64,000 nt of DNA from DTHT01 sp037444625. GTDB lineage: Bacteria > Acidobacteriota > Terriglobia > Bryobacterales > Bryobacteraceae. The number at the start of each line of letters is the position of its first letter. The stretch's first letter is position 1. The translations under genes were made by a program, and so were the position numbers. The notes under the pieces were generated by a model. It was given only the letters and a program-made list of their open reading frames with translations, searched no databases and was not told where the DNA came from. This document shows, piece by piece, positions 17,003 through 25,215 of this stretch. Where the stretch lies: contig JBBIMA010000002.1 in the NCBI GenBank assembly GCA_037444625.1, positions 1-64,000 on the forward strand, read 5' to 3'.

Positions 17003-17617
17003 TCAGACCCAGACTGCCTCGATCGGTTCGCCGCGCCGGCACAGCTCGCAGGACTGGGCGTCCGCGTAGTAACTGGCTTGCAGCTTGGCCAGGTAGTACA
17101 ACGGCAGGGGCGCGAAGTCCGGCGTTCTGGGCGTGGGCTGGTAGATCACCACCGCCAGGGCCAGCACCTCCGCCCCGGCGTTTTCCAGCAAGGCCTTCAG
17201 CTCGCCCAGTTTCTTGCCGGTTCGCAGGATGTCGTCCACCAGCACCACTTTCTCGCCCGGCTGAGGGTTCAGGTACTGGCGGAAGCGCAGCGGGCCGCCC
17301 GTCTCGTCTTGCTCGGCCCAATAGACCTGGTGAGCGCGCAAGGCCTCGCACACGCTGTAAGCCACCGGCAGGCCGCCCGTGGCGGGAGCCACGATCGAGA
17401 GCTCCGGGATGAGGGCCCGGATCTCGGGGTTGGCCCGCAGCAGGCGGCTCAAGCCGACGCCCAGCGTCTTGGCGTGCTGGTAATAGCGCATGGCCAGCGC
17501 CACTTGCAAGTACTCGTCCGAATGCAGGCCGTTGGGATACTGGAAGTGACCGTGGCGCAGCGCGCCGGTCTGGCGCAGTAACTCCACCACCTCGTCTTGT
17601 TTGGGCACCAGATGCAT
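17003..17617 (-). CDS. Orotate phosphoribosyltransferase-like protein
   Basis: 204 residues. The PRPP-binding signature VVLVDDILRTGKK is clear, and the N-terminal HFQYPNGLHSDEYLQ matches the orotate-phosphoribosyltransferase hood. The usual OPRT dimer loop is changed, and the C-terminus carries a CELCRRGEP segment with a possible zinc pair. It may be a true PyrE or a salvage or regulatory phosphoribosyltransferase; no other pyrimidine gene is nearby. The ATG is 2 bases after the stop of the sugar-transferase gene. Confidence 0.75.
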   Translation of the reverse strand: MHLVPKQDEVVELLRQTGALRHGHFQYPNGLHSDEYLQVALAMRYYQHAKTLGVGLSRLLRANPEIRALIPELSIVAPATGGLPVAYSVCEALRAHQVYWAEQDETGGPLRFRQYLNPQPGEKVVLVDDILRTGKKLGELKALLENAGAEVLALAVVIYQPTPRTPDFAPLPLYYLAKLQASYYADAQSCELCRRGEPIEAVWV

Positions 17618-17619
17618 AC

Positions 17620-19032
17620 TCAGTAGGCTCCCTTCCCGGAAAGAACCCGGGGAATCGTCAGCAGCAAAATCTTGCCGTCCAGGGCCAGCGACCAGCGGTC
17701 AATGTACTCCAGATCCCGGCGCATCCAGCTCTCGAAGTCCAGATGATCGCGGCCCTCCAGCGCCCAAAGGCAAGTCAAGCCCGGGCGCATGCGCAGCCGG
17801 CGGCGTTGCCAGCCGGTGTATTTCTCGACTTCCTCCGGCACCGCCGGGCGCGGCCCCACCAGCGACATGTCGCCGCGCAGCACGTTCCAGAGCTGCGGCC
17901 ACTCGTCAATGGAAAACTTGCGCAGCCAACGCCCGAGCGGCGTCACCCGGGGATCGTTGGGAATCTTGAAGGCCACGCTCTTGCGGCTCAGGTGCTCCAG
18001 TTGCGGCTTGAGCCGCTCGGCGTCGGCGCACATCGAGCGGAACTTGTAGAGCACGAACCGCCGCCCGTTCAGCCCGCAGCGCACCTGGCGGAAGATGGCG
18101 GGGCCGGGCGAGGTCAGCCGGATCAGCAGGGCCACCAGGAGCATGAAGGGGGCCAGCAGCACCAGTCCGACGGCGGCCACGCTCACATCCAGGGCGCGCT
18201 TGAGCATCAGGCGGATCTCGTCGTCGGGCGCGGCCGAGAAGGTCAGCAAGGGCAGCGGTCCCAGCCGCTCCAGGTACATCCGGCTGTTCACGTGGGGAAA
18301 GAAATCAGCCAGCACGCGGGTGCGCACGCCCTGCTCGTCGCACTCCAGCAGCCACTCCTCCATGTCCCCCAGCCGCTCCGGACCCAGTGCGAAGAGAACT
18401 TCGTCAATCACCTGGCGGCGCAGCAGCCCGGGCAGCTCCGCCAGCGGGTAGACCGGATATTCACGTTGCAGGCGCACCGCGGCCGGGGCCCGTTCGTCTT
18501 CCGCCAGGAAGCCCAGCAATCGAACGCCGTAGCGCGCCGAAGCCTCCAGCGCTTCGCCCAACCGCCGGGCGCCCGGCCCCAGGCCCACCACCATCACGTA
18601 GTGCGGCGCGCCGAATTCCCGGCGCAACACGCCCGCCAGCCTGCCCGCCGAGAGCCGGAACAGGGAAAGGAAAATCCAGCCGTAGGCCCCCAACAGCGCC
18701 AGGAACGGGCGGCTGACGTCCAGGCGCAGCAGGTACTGGAACAGGATCACCGCCGCGGCGCCCAGCGCACTCTGCCTGAAGGCGTCGCGCAGGATCACTC
18801 GCGGATGGCCGGACTCCAGCTTGTCGTAGACTCCCAGCCACAAGCCGGTCAGCAGCCAGACCAGCGCCGCGAAGCCCAGCAGCAGAACCTTCACCGGCAG
18901 GGTGAAATAAAAGACCCGCTCCAGGGGAAGCCAAAGCCGCGTCTGGTAGGCCGCTTCGAAGGCCAGCGCCGTCAGCACAACGTCCGACAGCCCGAACAGG
19001 AATCGGGCCTTGCGGTGATGCCGGCTGAACAC
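17620..19032 (-). CDS. Polyprenyl-phosphate sugar-1-phosphate transferase (exopolysaccharide initiation)
   Basis: 470 residues from the GTG at 19032. An ATG at 19050 is in frame but sits inside a TTTGC-TATGCT box, and the GTG lies 8 bases after that box as in a neighbouring gene. Four N-terminal membrane segments and a CoA-binding-like domain (VMVVGLGPGARRLGEAL) precede the catalytic module: KRALDVSVAAVGL, PGPAIFRQVRCGLNGRRF, YKFRSMCADAE, FSIDEWPQLWNVLRGDMSLV and GPRPAVPEEVEKY, then RPGLTCLWALEGR. The family moves glucose-, galactose- or similar phosphate onto undecaprenyl phosphate, the first step of capsule or exopolysaccharide assembly. Confidence 0.92.
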   Translation of the reverse strand: MFSRHHRKARFLFGLSDVVLTALAFEAAYQTRLWLPLERVFYFTLPVKVLLLGFAALVWLLTGLWLGVYDKLESGHPRVILRDAFRQSALGAAAVILFQYLLRLDVSRPFLALLGAYGWIFLSLFRLSAGRLAGVLRREFGAPHYVMVVGLGPGARRLGEALEASARYGVRLLGFLAEDERAPAAVRLQREYPVYPLAELPGLLRRQVIDEVLFALGPERLGDMEEWLLECDEQGVRTRVLADFFPHVNSRMYLERLGPLPLLTFSAAPDDEIRLMLKRALDVSVAAVGLVLLAPFMLLVALLIRLTSPGPAIFRQVRCGLNGRRFVLYKFRSMCADAERLKPQLEHLSRKSVAFKIPNDPRVTPLGRWLRKFSIDEWPQLWNVLRGDMSLVGPRPAVPEEVEKYTGWQRRRLRMRPGLTCLWALEGRDHLDFESWMRRDLEYIDRWSLALDGKILLLTIPRVLSGKGAY

Positions 19033-19040
19033 CAGCCAAA

Positions 19041-19051
19041 AGCATAGCAAA
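19041..19051 (-). promoter_or_regulatory. TTTGC-TATGCT box 8 bases before the sugar-transferase GTG
   Basis: TATGCT (19046-19041) preceded by TTTGC; the GTG at 19032 follows after 8 bases. It has the same layout as the box before the GH106-like gene (8-base spacer) and the aldolase (10-base spacer). This decided the start codon. Confidence 0.4.
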
Positions 19052-19068
19052 GCGCCGGGCGGGCGCGG

Positions 19069-20148
19069 TCAGGGCGTGCGCCGCGCGGCCGCCTCCACCG
19101 CCCGCATCAGCCGCAACAGGTTGCCCCCGTAAATCTGGCCGATCTGGGCCGCCGAGAAGCCGCGCGCCAGCAAGGCCCGCGTGAGGTTGGGAAACTGCGA
19201 GACGTCCTCCAAGCCCTGCGGCGTGCTGTCAATGCCGTCGAAATCGCTGCCGATGCCCACCGCCTCCACGCCCCCCACGCGCACGGCGTGCTCGATGTGC
19301 GCCGCTACGTCCTCGACTCCGGCCGGCGGCGTCTTGCGGCGGGTCAGGAATTCCGGCGCGAAGTTGATCTGAATCACGCCGCCCTTGGCCGCCAGGGCGC
19401 GGATCATCTCGTCGGTCAGGTTGCGGGGATGGTCGCACAGGGCCCGGCAGGAGGAGTGCGAAGCCATGACCGGCGCCCGGCTCGCGCTCAGCACCTCCCA
19501 GAACGTCTTGTCGGAAACGTGCGAGACGTCCACGATCATGCCCAGGCGATTCATCTCGGCGATCACCTGCCGCCCGAAATCGGTCAGGCCCTGGTGGTGC
19601 TTGACGTTGGGGTTGGCCAGATCGCCCGAGGAGTCCGCCCAATTGTTGGTGTTGACGTGGGTGAGCGTCATGTAGCGCGCCCCGAGCTGGAAGAACATGC
19701 GCAGCAGCGGAAGGCTGTCCTCGATGGCGTGTCCGCCCTCGATGCCGATCAGGGCCGCGATCTTCCCCTCCCGGCGGGCGGCCTGAATGTCCTCGGCGGT
19801 CAGCGCCAGGCGGAAATCCTGCGGGTAGCGGGCCACGATGCCGTTGCGGATGGCGTCCATCATTTCCAGAGCGCGATGGGCGGCCTGATTTTCCCGGGCA
19901 TAGCGGGCCGCCACGTAGGCGGAGAAAAAGACCGCGCCCACGCCGCCCTCGCGCAGGCGGGGCAGATCGGTGTGCCCCTTCGCGGAGCGCCGCCCGATGT
20001 CGAAGCCCGCCAGCACGCGCATGGGGACGTCGTTGTGCGTATCCACCAGCAGCAGGCTGCGATGGATCCGGCGGACCTGGGCCTCGTCGGGAGCGCCCGT
20101 CCCCGCGCCGGCCGCCGCCAGCCACAGTCCTAGAATCCAGACGCGCAT
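19069..20148 (-). CDS. Membrane dipeptidase, renal dipeptidase family M19
   Basis: 359 residues from the ATG at 20148, which gives a clean signal peptide (MRVWILGLWLAAAGAGTGA). Metal-site motifs of the family are present: LLVDTHNDVPMRVLAG (His-x-Asp), IEGGHAIEDSLPLL with the bridging Glu, DVSHVSDKTF, VMASHSSCRALCDHPRN and GIGSDFDGID. The substrate is likely a dipeptide in the periplasm; some members act on D-amino-acid dipeptides. A TAGAGT box lies 13 bases upstream of the ATG. The gene precedes the sugar transferase on the same strand. Confidence 0.92.
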   Translation of the reverse strand: MRVWILGLWLAAAGAGTGAPDEAQVRRIHRSLLLVDTHNDVPMRVLAGFDIGRRSAKGHTDLPRLREGGVGAVFFSAYVAARYARENQAAHRALEMMDAIRNGIVARYPQDFRLALTAEDIQAARREGKIAALIGIEGGHAIEDSLPLLRMFFQLGARYMTLTHVNTNNWADSSGDLANPNVKHHQGLTDFGRQVIAEMNRLGMIVDVSHVSDKTFWEVLSASRAPVMASHSSCRALCDHPRNLTDEMIRALAAKGGVIQINFAPEFLTRRKTPPAGVEDVAAHIEHAVRVGGVEAVGIGSDFDGIDSTPQGLEDVSQFPNLTRALLARGFSAAQIGQIYGGNLLRLMRAVEAAARRTP

Positions 20149-20190
20149 GGCCGAACCGTTCACTCTACCGCACCGGCACGGGCGCGCGCC

Positions 20191-23100
20191 TCAGGGTCGG
20201 CTCTCCACCAGCAGCCAGTCCTCCAACAGGCCGTAGTCCTCCTGGTCGTAGGCGGCGCCCGGAGGCATCTTCTCCGGCGCGTTGCGGAAGCTCCAGGGAC
20301 TGGTCAGGCCGCGCTCGATCTTGCCGTGGTGCGGCCCGAGCAGATTCTTGAGCGAGCCGTAAACCACCACTTCGATCCGATTCTCTCCCGCCTTCACCGC
20401 CCGGCTGATCTCCAACTCGTAGGGCTGCCAGCCGATCACTCCCACGGGATTGCCGTTGGCCCGCACCTCGGCCAGGGTTCCCCGCCAGCGCCCCAGCCGC
20501 ACCTTGTAACTGGCCCGCCCTGCCTCCAGCCGGTAGGTCTTGGCGTACGTCACCGCATCGGCGTAAAACGGCAGGTTCTGCGCTTTCCAGGAGCCCAGCC
20601 CCAGCGGGCCGGCGGGCACCAGTTTGAAGCCGTGCTCCTCGGGCGCCACGCCGAACTCGCCCACTAGATACACCGGCTCGAGCTCGTGATGGACCGACAT
20701 GGGGCGCGCCGCCAGCGCCAGCTCGTTGCCGCCCTCGACGACCAGGGCGCCGATGTCGTAGACGCCGAAGGCGCGATCCAACCACCAGGCGCCGGGGAGC
20801 GGCGACGCCGGGCGGCCGTTCACCGTCACCTGCCACAAAGCCGGACGCTCGACGACCGCCCGCAGCCCGGTTCGCTCGACGGGGCCCTCCAACCGGAAGC
20901 GGAACGTCGCCTGGAATCCCGAATCGGCCGGGAAGCGATTGCGGTCCAAGATGGCCCTCCTGTACTGCACGCTGTGGTCCCAGGGGTTGGCCTCGAAGCC
21001 GTAATGTTTGAAGATCATTCCGGCGGCGCGATGGAAATACAGCTCGGGATGCAGCCGGCCCCCCAGGTTCAGGTCGCAGTAGTCCAGCCGGATCATGTTA
21101 GGCTGCAAGCGGCGCACCTCGAGCGGTCCCGAAGCGGCCACGACGCGCTCGGCACGGGCCGGCTCGGCCTGGCCGGGCGAGCCCGTCTGGGAGACGAACA
21201 GCAGCAGGCTGCCGGCCGGCGGCAGCTCGACCGAAACCGCCAGTCGCCCGCCCTCCAGGCGCGCCGGATGAGGCGTCACCGCGCCGCTCACCGGATCCAG
21301 GCGCCGGATCGAGCGGCCCTTCAGCCGCAACCGGGCCCGTGCGCTCTGGCTCAGGCCGGCGTTGGCCAAAAACAGCAGTTGCCCGTCGCGCAGCAGGCGG
21401 CGGTGGTGGAACAGCTCGCCGCGGACTTCCGCGAAGTCCTCCGGAATCAGCCGGCGCACCTCCGCATCCTCGGGCGAAGCGGCGCGCCTCCATTGGGCGG
21501 CGTACTCGGCGGCCCAGCGCGCCGGCCGGTCGCTGGCCGCGCCGTCCACCCGGGCGGGCGGATCCGTCAGGGCCAGCACCCGGCCGCCCGCCTTCAGGTA
21601 CCGCTCCAGCAGCTCCGCGGTGGCCGAATCCAGGTTCTCGGTTCCCGGCGGCAACACCACCAGCTCGTAGCTGCGCCGCGCGACCGCCAGCCGCCCCTTC
21701 TCGATGCGCCCGTGGGCGCGCAGGATGTTCTCCGAGCCCAGGTCGTACTCGACCTGCATCTTCTCCAGCCGGGTGATGAAGGCCTGGAATTCGCGCCCGA
21801 TCTGCATCATGCGCCCGGCCGGCTGCGCCCCCGCGTACATCCAGGCCGAAGTGGTCGGCTCGAGGACCAGGATGCGGTTCACCTGCTCGCCGGAAGCCAG
21901 CGCCAGCGAAAGCCGGCCGAAATAGTCCGCCAGCACGCGGTAACGGCTCCACCACGGCGTGTGATAGCTGAAGGACTGCGGGTGATCGTACTTGCGCGCC
22001 CCCATCAGGGTCTGAAAGCTGAGATGCTGGTTCATCAGGTTGACGCCCAGAGCGTACTCCCAGTCCCCCAGCCGCTTCATGTCCTCGAAGCGCAGCTCCC
22101 AGCCCGCTCCGCCGTAGGTTTCGCTCAGCGTGCGGCGCCGCCCGAGCTGGTTGGCCACACCGGCCAGCTCCTTGACCGAACGCACATTGCCGAACTGGGC
22201 GTTGACCTCCTCCCGGAACTGGTTGAACAGCATGTCAATGCCCGGAACCTGGTGCCAGGCGTACATCGCCATGTTGTCCGGGCCCTGCCGCGGGTTGGGC
22301 CATTCGTGCTCCCAGTAGTGCCCCGTCCAGAGTAAGTTCTTCGATCGGGCGTACTCGGACCAGGGCCTGGCCCAGCGCTCGATGAATAACTCCAATAACA
22401 AGCCGTAGTAATTGTGGCGTATCTTCCGCCAGTCCCCCGTCTCTTCGAAAAGCGAAGGCAGATTGGGTTCGAGCGAATAGCCCCAGCGTCTCCGGAACTG
22501 CTCGAACAGGTCGGGCGTCCAGCGGATCGAATTGCGCGCCGGAGGATTGATATGGGGCTCGTCGGTGAAAACGCCGGGGACCGTCCGACCGAACTCCGCC
22601 CCGATGGTCCGCTCATAGCCCCGCATGGTGAGTTCGATGAATTTTTCGGTCACCCCGGGCTTGAGCAGGTCCACGTAAGAGAAGCCCGCATACCAGGGGC
22701 TGCGAGAATACCAGACTCTCTCGAAGCAATAAGCCTCGCCCGCACCGGCCGCTTCGGCGGGCGAGACCGCACGGAAACCGCCGGCCTCCCGGCGCAGCAA
22801 CACCGTGCACGAGCCCGCCGCGGCGGGCGTGACTTCCGAGAGTCTCTTGAGCGCCAGGCCCTGGCCGTCCTGAAAGGATTCGGGCATCTGCGCCGGCACG
22901 TGGCCCCCGGCGAAGCCGCTCGGGTAGGAGTTCTCGTCGTAGAGCCAGACTTGCATGCCCAGCTTGCGCGCCCGCTCGACGGTGTGGCGGACCAGGGCGA
23001 ACCAGCGCTCCGAGAGATACTCGGTGATCAGGCCGGGGCGGGGGTGCACGAAGACCGCCCCGATGCCCTGGGCCCGGTAGTCCTCCAGGAAGCGGTCAAT

Positions 23101-23271
23101 TTCGGCCTCGCTGACCTCCCCGTTCCAGACGAAGAACGGGGCGGTGCGAAAGCCGGCCGGGGGATCGCGGAACTGGGCGCGCAGTTCGGCCCAGGCTTCG
23201 GGGGCGGCCTGCGCCCAGGCCAGCACAGCGAAGGCGGCCCCGCAAGACAGGCAGCGGCGGAGGGTCCTCAT
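20191..23271 (-). CDS. Secreted GH106-like glycosidase (alpha-L-rhamnosidase type)
   Basis: 1026 residues from the ATG at 23271; signal peptide MRTLRRCLSCGAAFAVLAWAQA. An N-terminal barrel (FFVWNGEVSEAEIDRFLEDY, GAVFVHPRPG, VWLYDENSYPSGFAGG, PGVFTDEPHI, TGHYWEHEWPNP and LSETYGGAGW) carries several candidate acidic catalytic residues. C-terminal beta-sandwich modules include one with an invertase-like carbohydrate-binding look (YAKTYRLEAGRASYKVRLGRWRGTLAEV, split by family). The order fits glycoside hydrolase family 106, whose known members are alpha-L-rhamnosidases. Released rhamnose could feed the aldolase and microcompartment genes in this window; this link is inferred. Confidence 0.75.
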   Translation of the reverse strand: MRTLRRCLSCGAAFAVLAWAQAAPEAWAELRAQFRDPPAGFRTAPFFVWNGEVSEAEIDRFLEDYRAQGIGAVFVHPRPGLITEYLSERWFALVRHTVERARKLGMQVWLYDENSYPSGFAGGHVPAQMPESFQDGQGLALKRLSEVTPAAAGSCTVLLRREAGGFRAVSPAEAAGAGEAYCFERVWYSRSPWYAGFSYVDLLKPGVTEKFIELTMRGYERTIGAEFGRTVPGVFTDEPHINPPARNSIRWTPDLFEQFRRRWGYSLEPNLPSLFEETGDWRKIRHNYYGLLLELFIERWARPWSEYARSKNLLWTGHYWEHEWPNPRQGPDNMAMYAWHQVPGIDMLFNQFREEVNAQFGNVRSVKELAGVANQLGRRRTLSETYGGAGWELRFEDMKRLGDWEYALGVNLMNQHLSFQTLMGARKYDHPQSFSYHTPWWSRYRVLADYFGRLSLALASGEQVNRILVLEPTTSAWMYAGAQPAGRMMQIGREFQAFITRLEKMQVEYDLGSENILRAHGRIEKGRLAVARRSYELVVLPPGTENLDSATAELLERYLKAGGRVLALTDPPARVDGAASDRPARWAAEYAAQWRRAASPEDAEVRRLIPEDFAEVRGELFHHRRLLRDGQLLFLANAGLSQSARARLRLKGRSIRRLDPVSGAVTPHPARLEGGRLAVSVELPPAGSLLLFVSQTGSPGQAEPARAERVVAASGPLEVRRLQPNMIRLDYCDLNLGGRLHPELYFHRAAGMIFKHYGFEANPWDHSVQYRRAILDRNRFPADSGFQATFRFRLEGPVERTGLRAVVERPALWQVTVNGRPASPLPGAWWLDRAFGVYDIGALVVEGGNELALAARPMSVHHELEPVYLVGEFGVAPEEHGFKLVPAGPLGLGSWKAQNLPFYADAVTYAKTYRLEAGRASYKVRLGRWRGTLAEVRANGNPVGVIGWQPYELEISRAVKAGENRIEVVVYGSLKNLLGPHHGKIERGLTSPWSFRNAPEKMPPGAAYDQEDYGLLEDWLLVESRP

Positions 23272-23279
23272 CGGGAACG

Positions 23280-23290
23280 AAGATAGCAAA
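23280..23290 (-). promoter_or_regulatory. TTTGC-TATCTT box 8 bases before the GH106-like gene
   Basis: TATCTT (23285-23280) preceded by TTTGC, 8 bases before the ATG at 23271, implying a near-leaderless transcript. Part of a recurring pattern in the window. Confidence 0.4.
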
Positions 23291-23310
23291 GGGGGACGGG
23301 CGGGTGGGGT

Positions 23311-23337
23311 TAGCATCTGCTAAGCTAGTAGACGCTA
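23311..23337 (+). promoter_or_regulatory. Interrupted palindrome, candidate TetR-family operator
   Basis: TAGCATCTGCTA (23311-23322) and TAGTAGACGCTA (23326-23337) are inverted repeats matching at 10 of 12 positions around a 3-base spacer. The element ends on the ribosome binding site (AGGAG, 23337-23341) of the TetR gene and lies about 40 bases upstream of the divergent GH106-like gene. Size and position suit autoregulation of the efflux operon. Confidence 0.6.
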
Positions 23338-23347
23338 GGAGCAACCC

Positions 23348-24007
23348 GTGCCCGCACCTCACCGCCTCCCGGCCGAGCAGCGCCGCCGGGCCATCCTCCA
23401 GGCCGCCCTCCGCCTGTTTTCCCAACGCGGCTTCCGCGGCGCCACCACCCGCGCCCTGGCCGACGCCGTCGGCGTCACCGAACCGGTCCTCTACGAGCAT
23501 TTCCGCTCCAAGCGGGAGCTGTTCGCCGCCCTGGTGGAAGCCAAATCGCGCGAGGGCCTCGAGCAAGCCGCCGCGCTGCTCGAACCCTACGTGAAGGCCC
23601 GCGACGACCGCGGCTTCTTCCTGCGCCTGGGCGAGTTCATCCTGGAGCGGTATCAGGCCGATCCGGCCTACCCGCGCCTGGTGCTGTTCGCCGCCCTGGA
23701 GGATCCCGAGCTGGGCGCCCTGTTTTACGAGCGCCAGCGGGAGGCGCGGAAGTATCTGGCCGACTACATCCGGCAGCGCATTCGAGAAGGCGCCTTTCGC
23801 CCGGTGGATCCTCCCCTGGCGGCGCGGGCTTTTCTGGGCATGCTGTTTCATCACGGGCAGGTGGGAGTTCTTTACCGGGACGGCTATCTGAAAGGAAGTT
23901 TGAAGGAGATCGTCGAGGGTATGGTGGACATTTTCTTGAACGGGATCACCCAGCAACCTGCGGAGGCCGCCCGCGCGGGCCGGACCGTCCAGGAGGCGCT
24001 GCGATGA
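23348..24007 (+). CDS. TetR/AcrR family transcriptional regulator
   Basis: 219 residues, GTG start 6 bases after AGGAG. N-terminal helix-turn-helix: RRAILQAALRLFSQRGFRG, TTRALADAVGVTEPVLYEHF and RSKRELFAALV. The C-terminal ligand domain is helical and divergent. It overlaps the RND adaptor gene by ATGA, so it is the first gene of the efflux operon and probably its repressor, acting at the palindrome just upstream. The inducer is unknown. Confidence 0.93.
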   Translation: MPAPHRLPAEQRRRAILQAALRLFSQRGFRGATTRALADAVGVTEPVLYEHFRSKRELFAALVEAKSREGLEQAAALLEPYVKARDDRGFFLRLGEFILERYQADPAYPRLVLFAALEDPELGALFYERQREARKYLADYIRQRIREGAFRPVDPPLAARAFLGMLFHHGQVGVLYRDGYLKGSLKEIVEGMVDIFLNGITQQPAEAARAGRTVQEALR

Positions 24008-25212
24008 GAGCCGGTTGGACCCTGCCGGCGGCCCTGCTTCTGGCCGCTGCCGGTTGCACTCGCAAGCCGGCCGAAAACCGCGCCGAAGCCGCTTCTCATG
24101 AGCCCCCGCCTTTGGAGGTGCGCGTGGCGGCGGCGGAAACCCGGCGCATTCCCAAGACCCTTTCCCTCACCGGCTCCCTGCTGCCGGACGAGACCGTGCA
24201 GGTGAGCGCGGAAGTAGCCGGGCGGGTCGCCGAGATCCGCGCCGACTTCGGGCAGCGGGTCCGCAAGGGCGACATCCTGGCCGAACTCGACAAGCGCGAG
24301 TTCGTGCTGCAACTGGAGCGGGCGCGGGCGGCGCTGGCTCAGGCGCTGGCCCGCATCGGCCTGGATCCCAGCCGCGAAGAAGTGATTCCCCAGACCACGC
24401 CGGCCATCCGCCAGGCGCAGGCCGCCCTGGAGGACGCGCGCGCTAAGTATGAAAGCGCCCGGAAGCTGGTCCACACGGGCGACATTCCCGAACAGCGCTT
24501 CATCGAGATCGAGAAGGCCTATCAGGCGCGCGAGGCCGCCCTGGAGGCGGCGCGCCACGAACTGCGCATGCAGTTGGCCGCCGTCCAGGCCCTGCGCGCC
24601 GAGGTGCGCCTGGCCGAAAAGCGCCTGGCGGACGCCACGGTGCGCGCGCCCTTCGACGGCGCGGTGACCGCCCGCCTGGTTTCCCCCGGCCAGTACCTGC
24701 GGGAAAACGCGCCCATCCTGACCCTGGTGAAGGCGCATCCCCTGCGCCTGCGGGTGGAGATCCCCGAGACGGCCGCGGCTGAGGTGCGGGTCGGCAGCAC
24801 CCTGCGCTTCACCACCGACGCCGCCCCCGGCGCCGAGTTTCAAGCCGTGGTGAGGGAGCTGAACCCGGCCCTGGATGCGCGCTCGCGCTCGCTCAGCGCG
24901 GAAGCCCGACTGGCGGCTCCCGACCCGCGCCTGAAACCGGGCATGTTCGTCCAGGTTCGGCTGACGGTCTCCCAGGATTCCAGCGTGGTGATGGCGCCCA
25001 AGGAGGCGCTCTATCAGGTGGCGGGTCTGACCAAGGTCTTCACCCTGCGCGAGGGCCGCGCCGTCGAGCACAAAATCACCCCCGGGGTGGAGATCGGCGG
25101 CTGGGTCGAGTTGCCGGGCGGCGAGATCCGGCCGGGCGACTGGGTGATTCTGACGCGCCAGGCGACGCTGGTCAACGGCGCGCCGGTCCGCCCCGTGGGC
25201 GGCGGGAGGTAA
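24004..25212 (+). CDS. RND efflux periplasmic adaptor (membrane fusion lipoprotein)
   Basis: 402 residues. A lipobox (LLLAAAGC) makes Cys18 the likely lipidated residue. Then come the lipoyl half (EVAGRVAEIRADFGQRVRKG), a long alpha-hairpin (about residues 100-205), the second lipoyl half (ATVRAPFDGAVTARLVSPG) and beta-barrel and membrane-proximal domains. It bridges the inner-membrane pump and outer-membrane channel. It is followed after 3 bases by the pump gene, which itself carries the channel. Confidence 0.94.
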   Translation: MRAGWTLPAALLLAAAGCTRKPAENRAEAASHEPPPLEVRVAAAETRRIPKTLSLTGSLLPDETVQVSAEVAGRVAEIRADFGQRVRKGDILAELDKREFVLQLERARAALAQALARIGLDPSREEVIPQTTPAIRQAQAALEDARAKYESARKLVHTGDIPEQRFIEIEKAYQAREAALEAARHELRMQLAAVQALRAEVRLAEKRLADATVRAPFDGAVTARLVSPGQYLRENAPILTLVKAHPLRLRVEIPETAAAEVRVGSTLRFTTDAAPGAEFQAVVRELNPALDARSRSLSAEARLAAPDPRLKPGMFVQVRLTVSQDSSVVMAPKEALYQVAGLTKVFTLREGRAVEHKITPGVEIGGWVELPGGEIRPGDWVILTRQATLVNGAPVRPVGGGR

Positions 25213-25215
25213 GCC

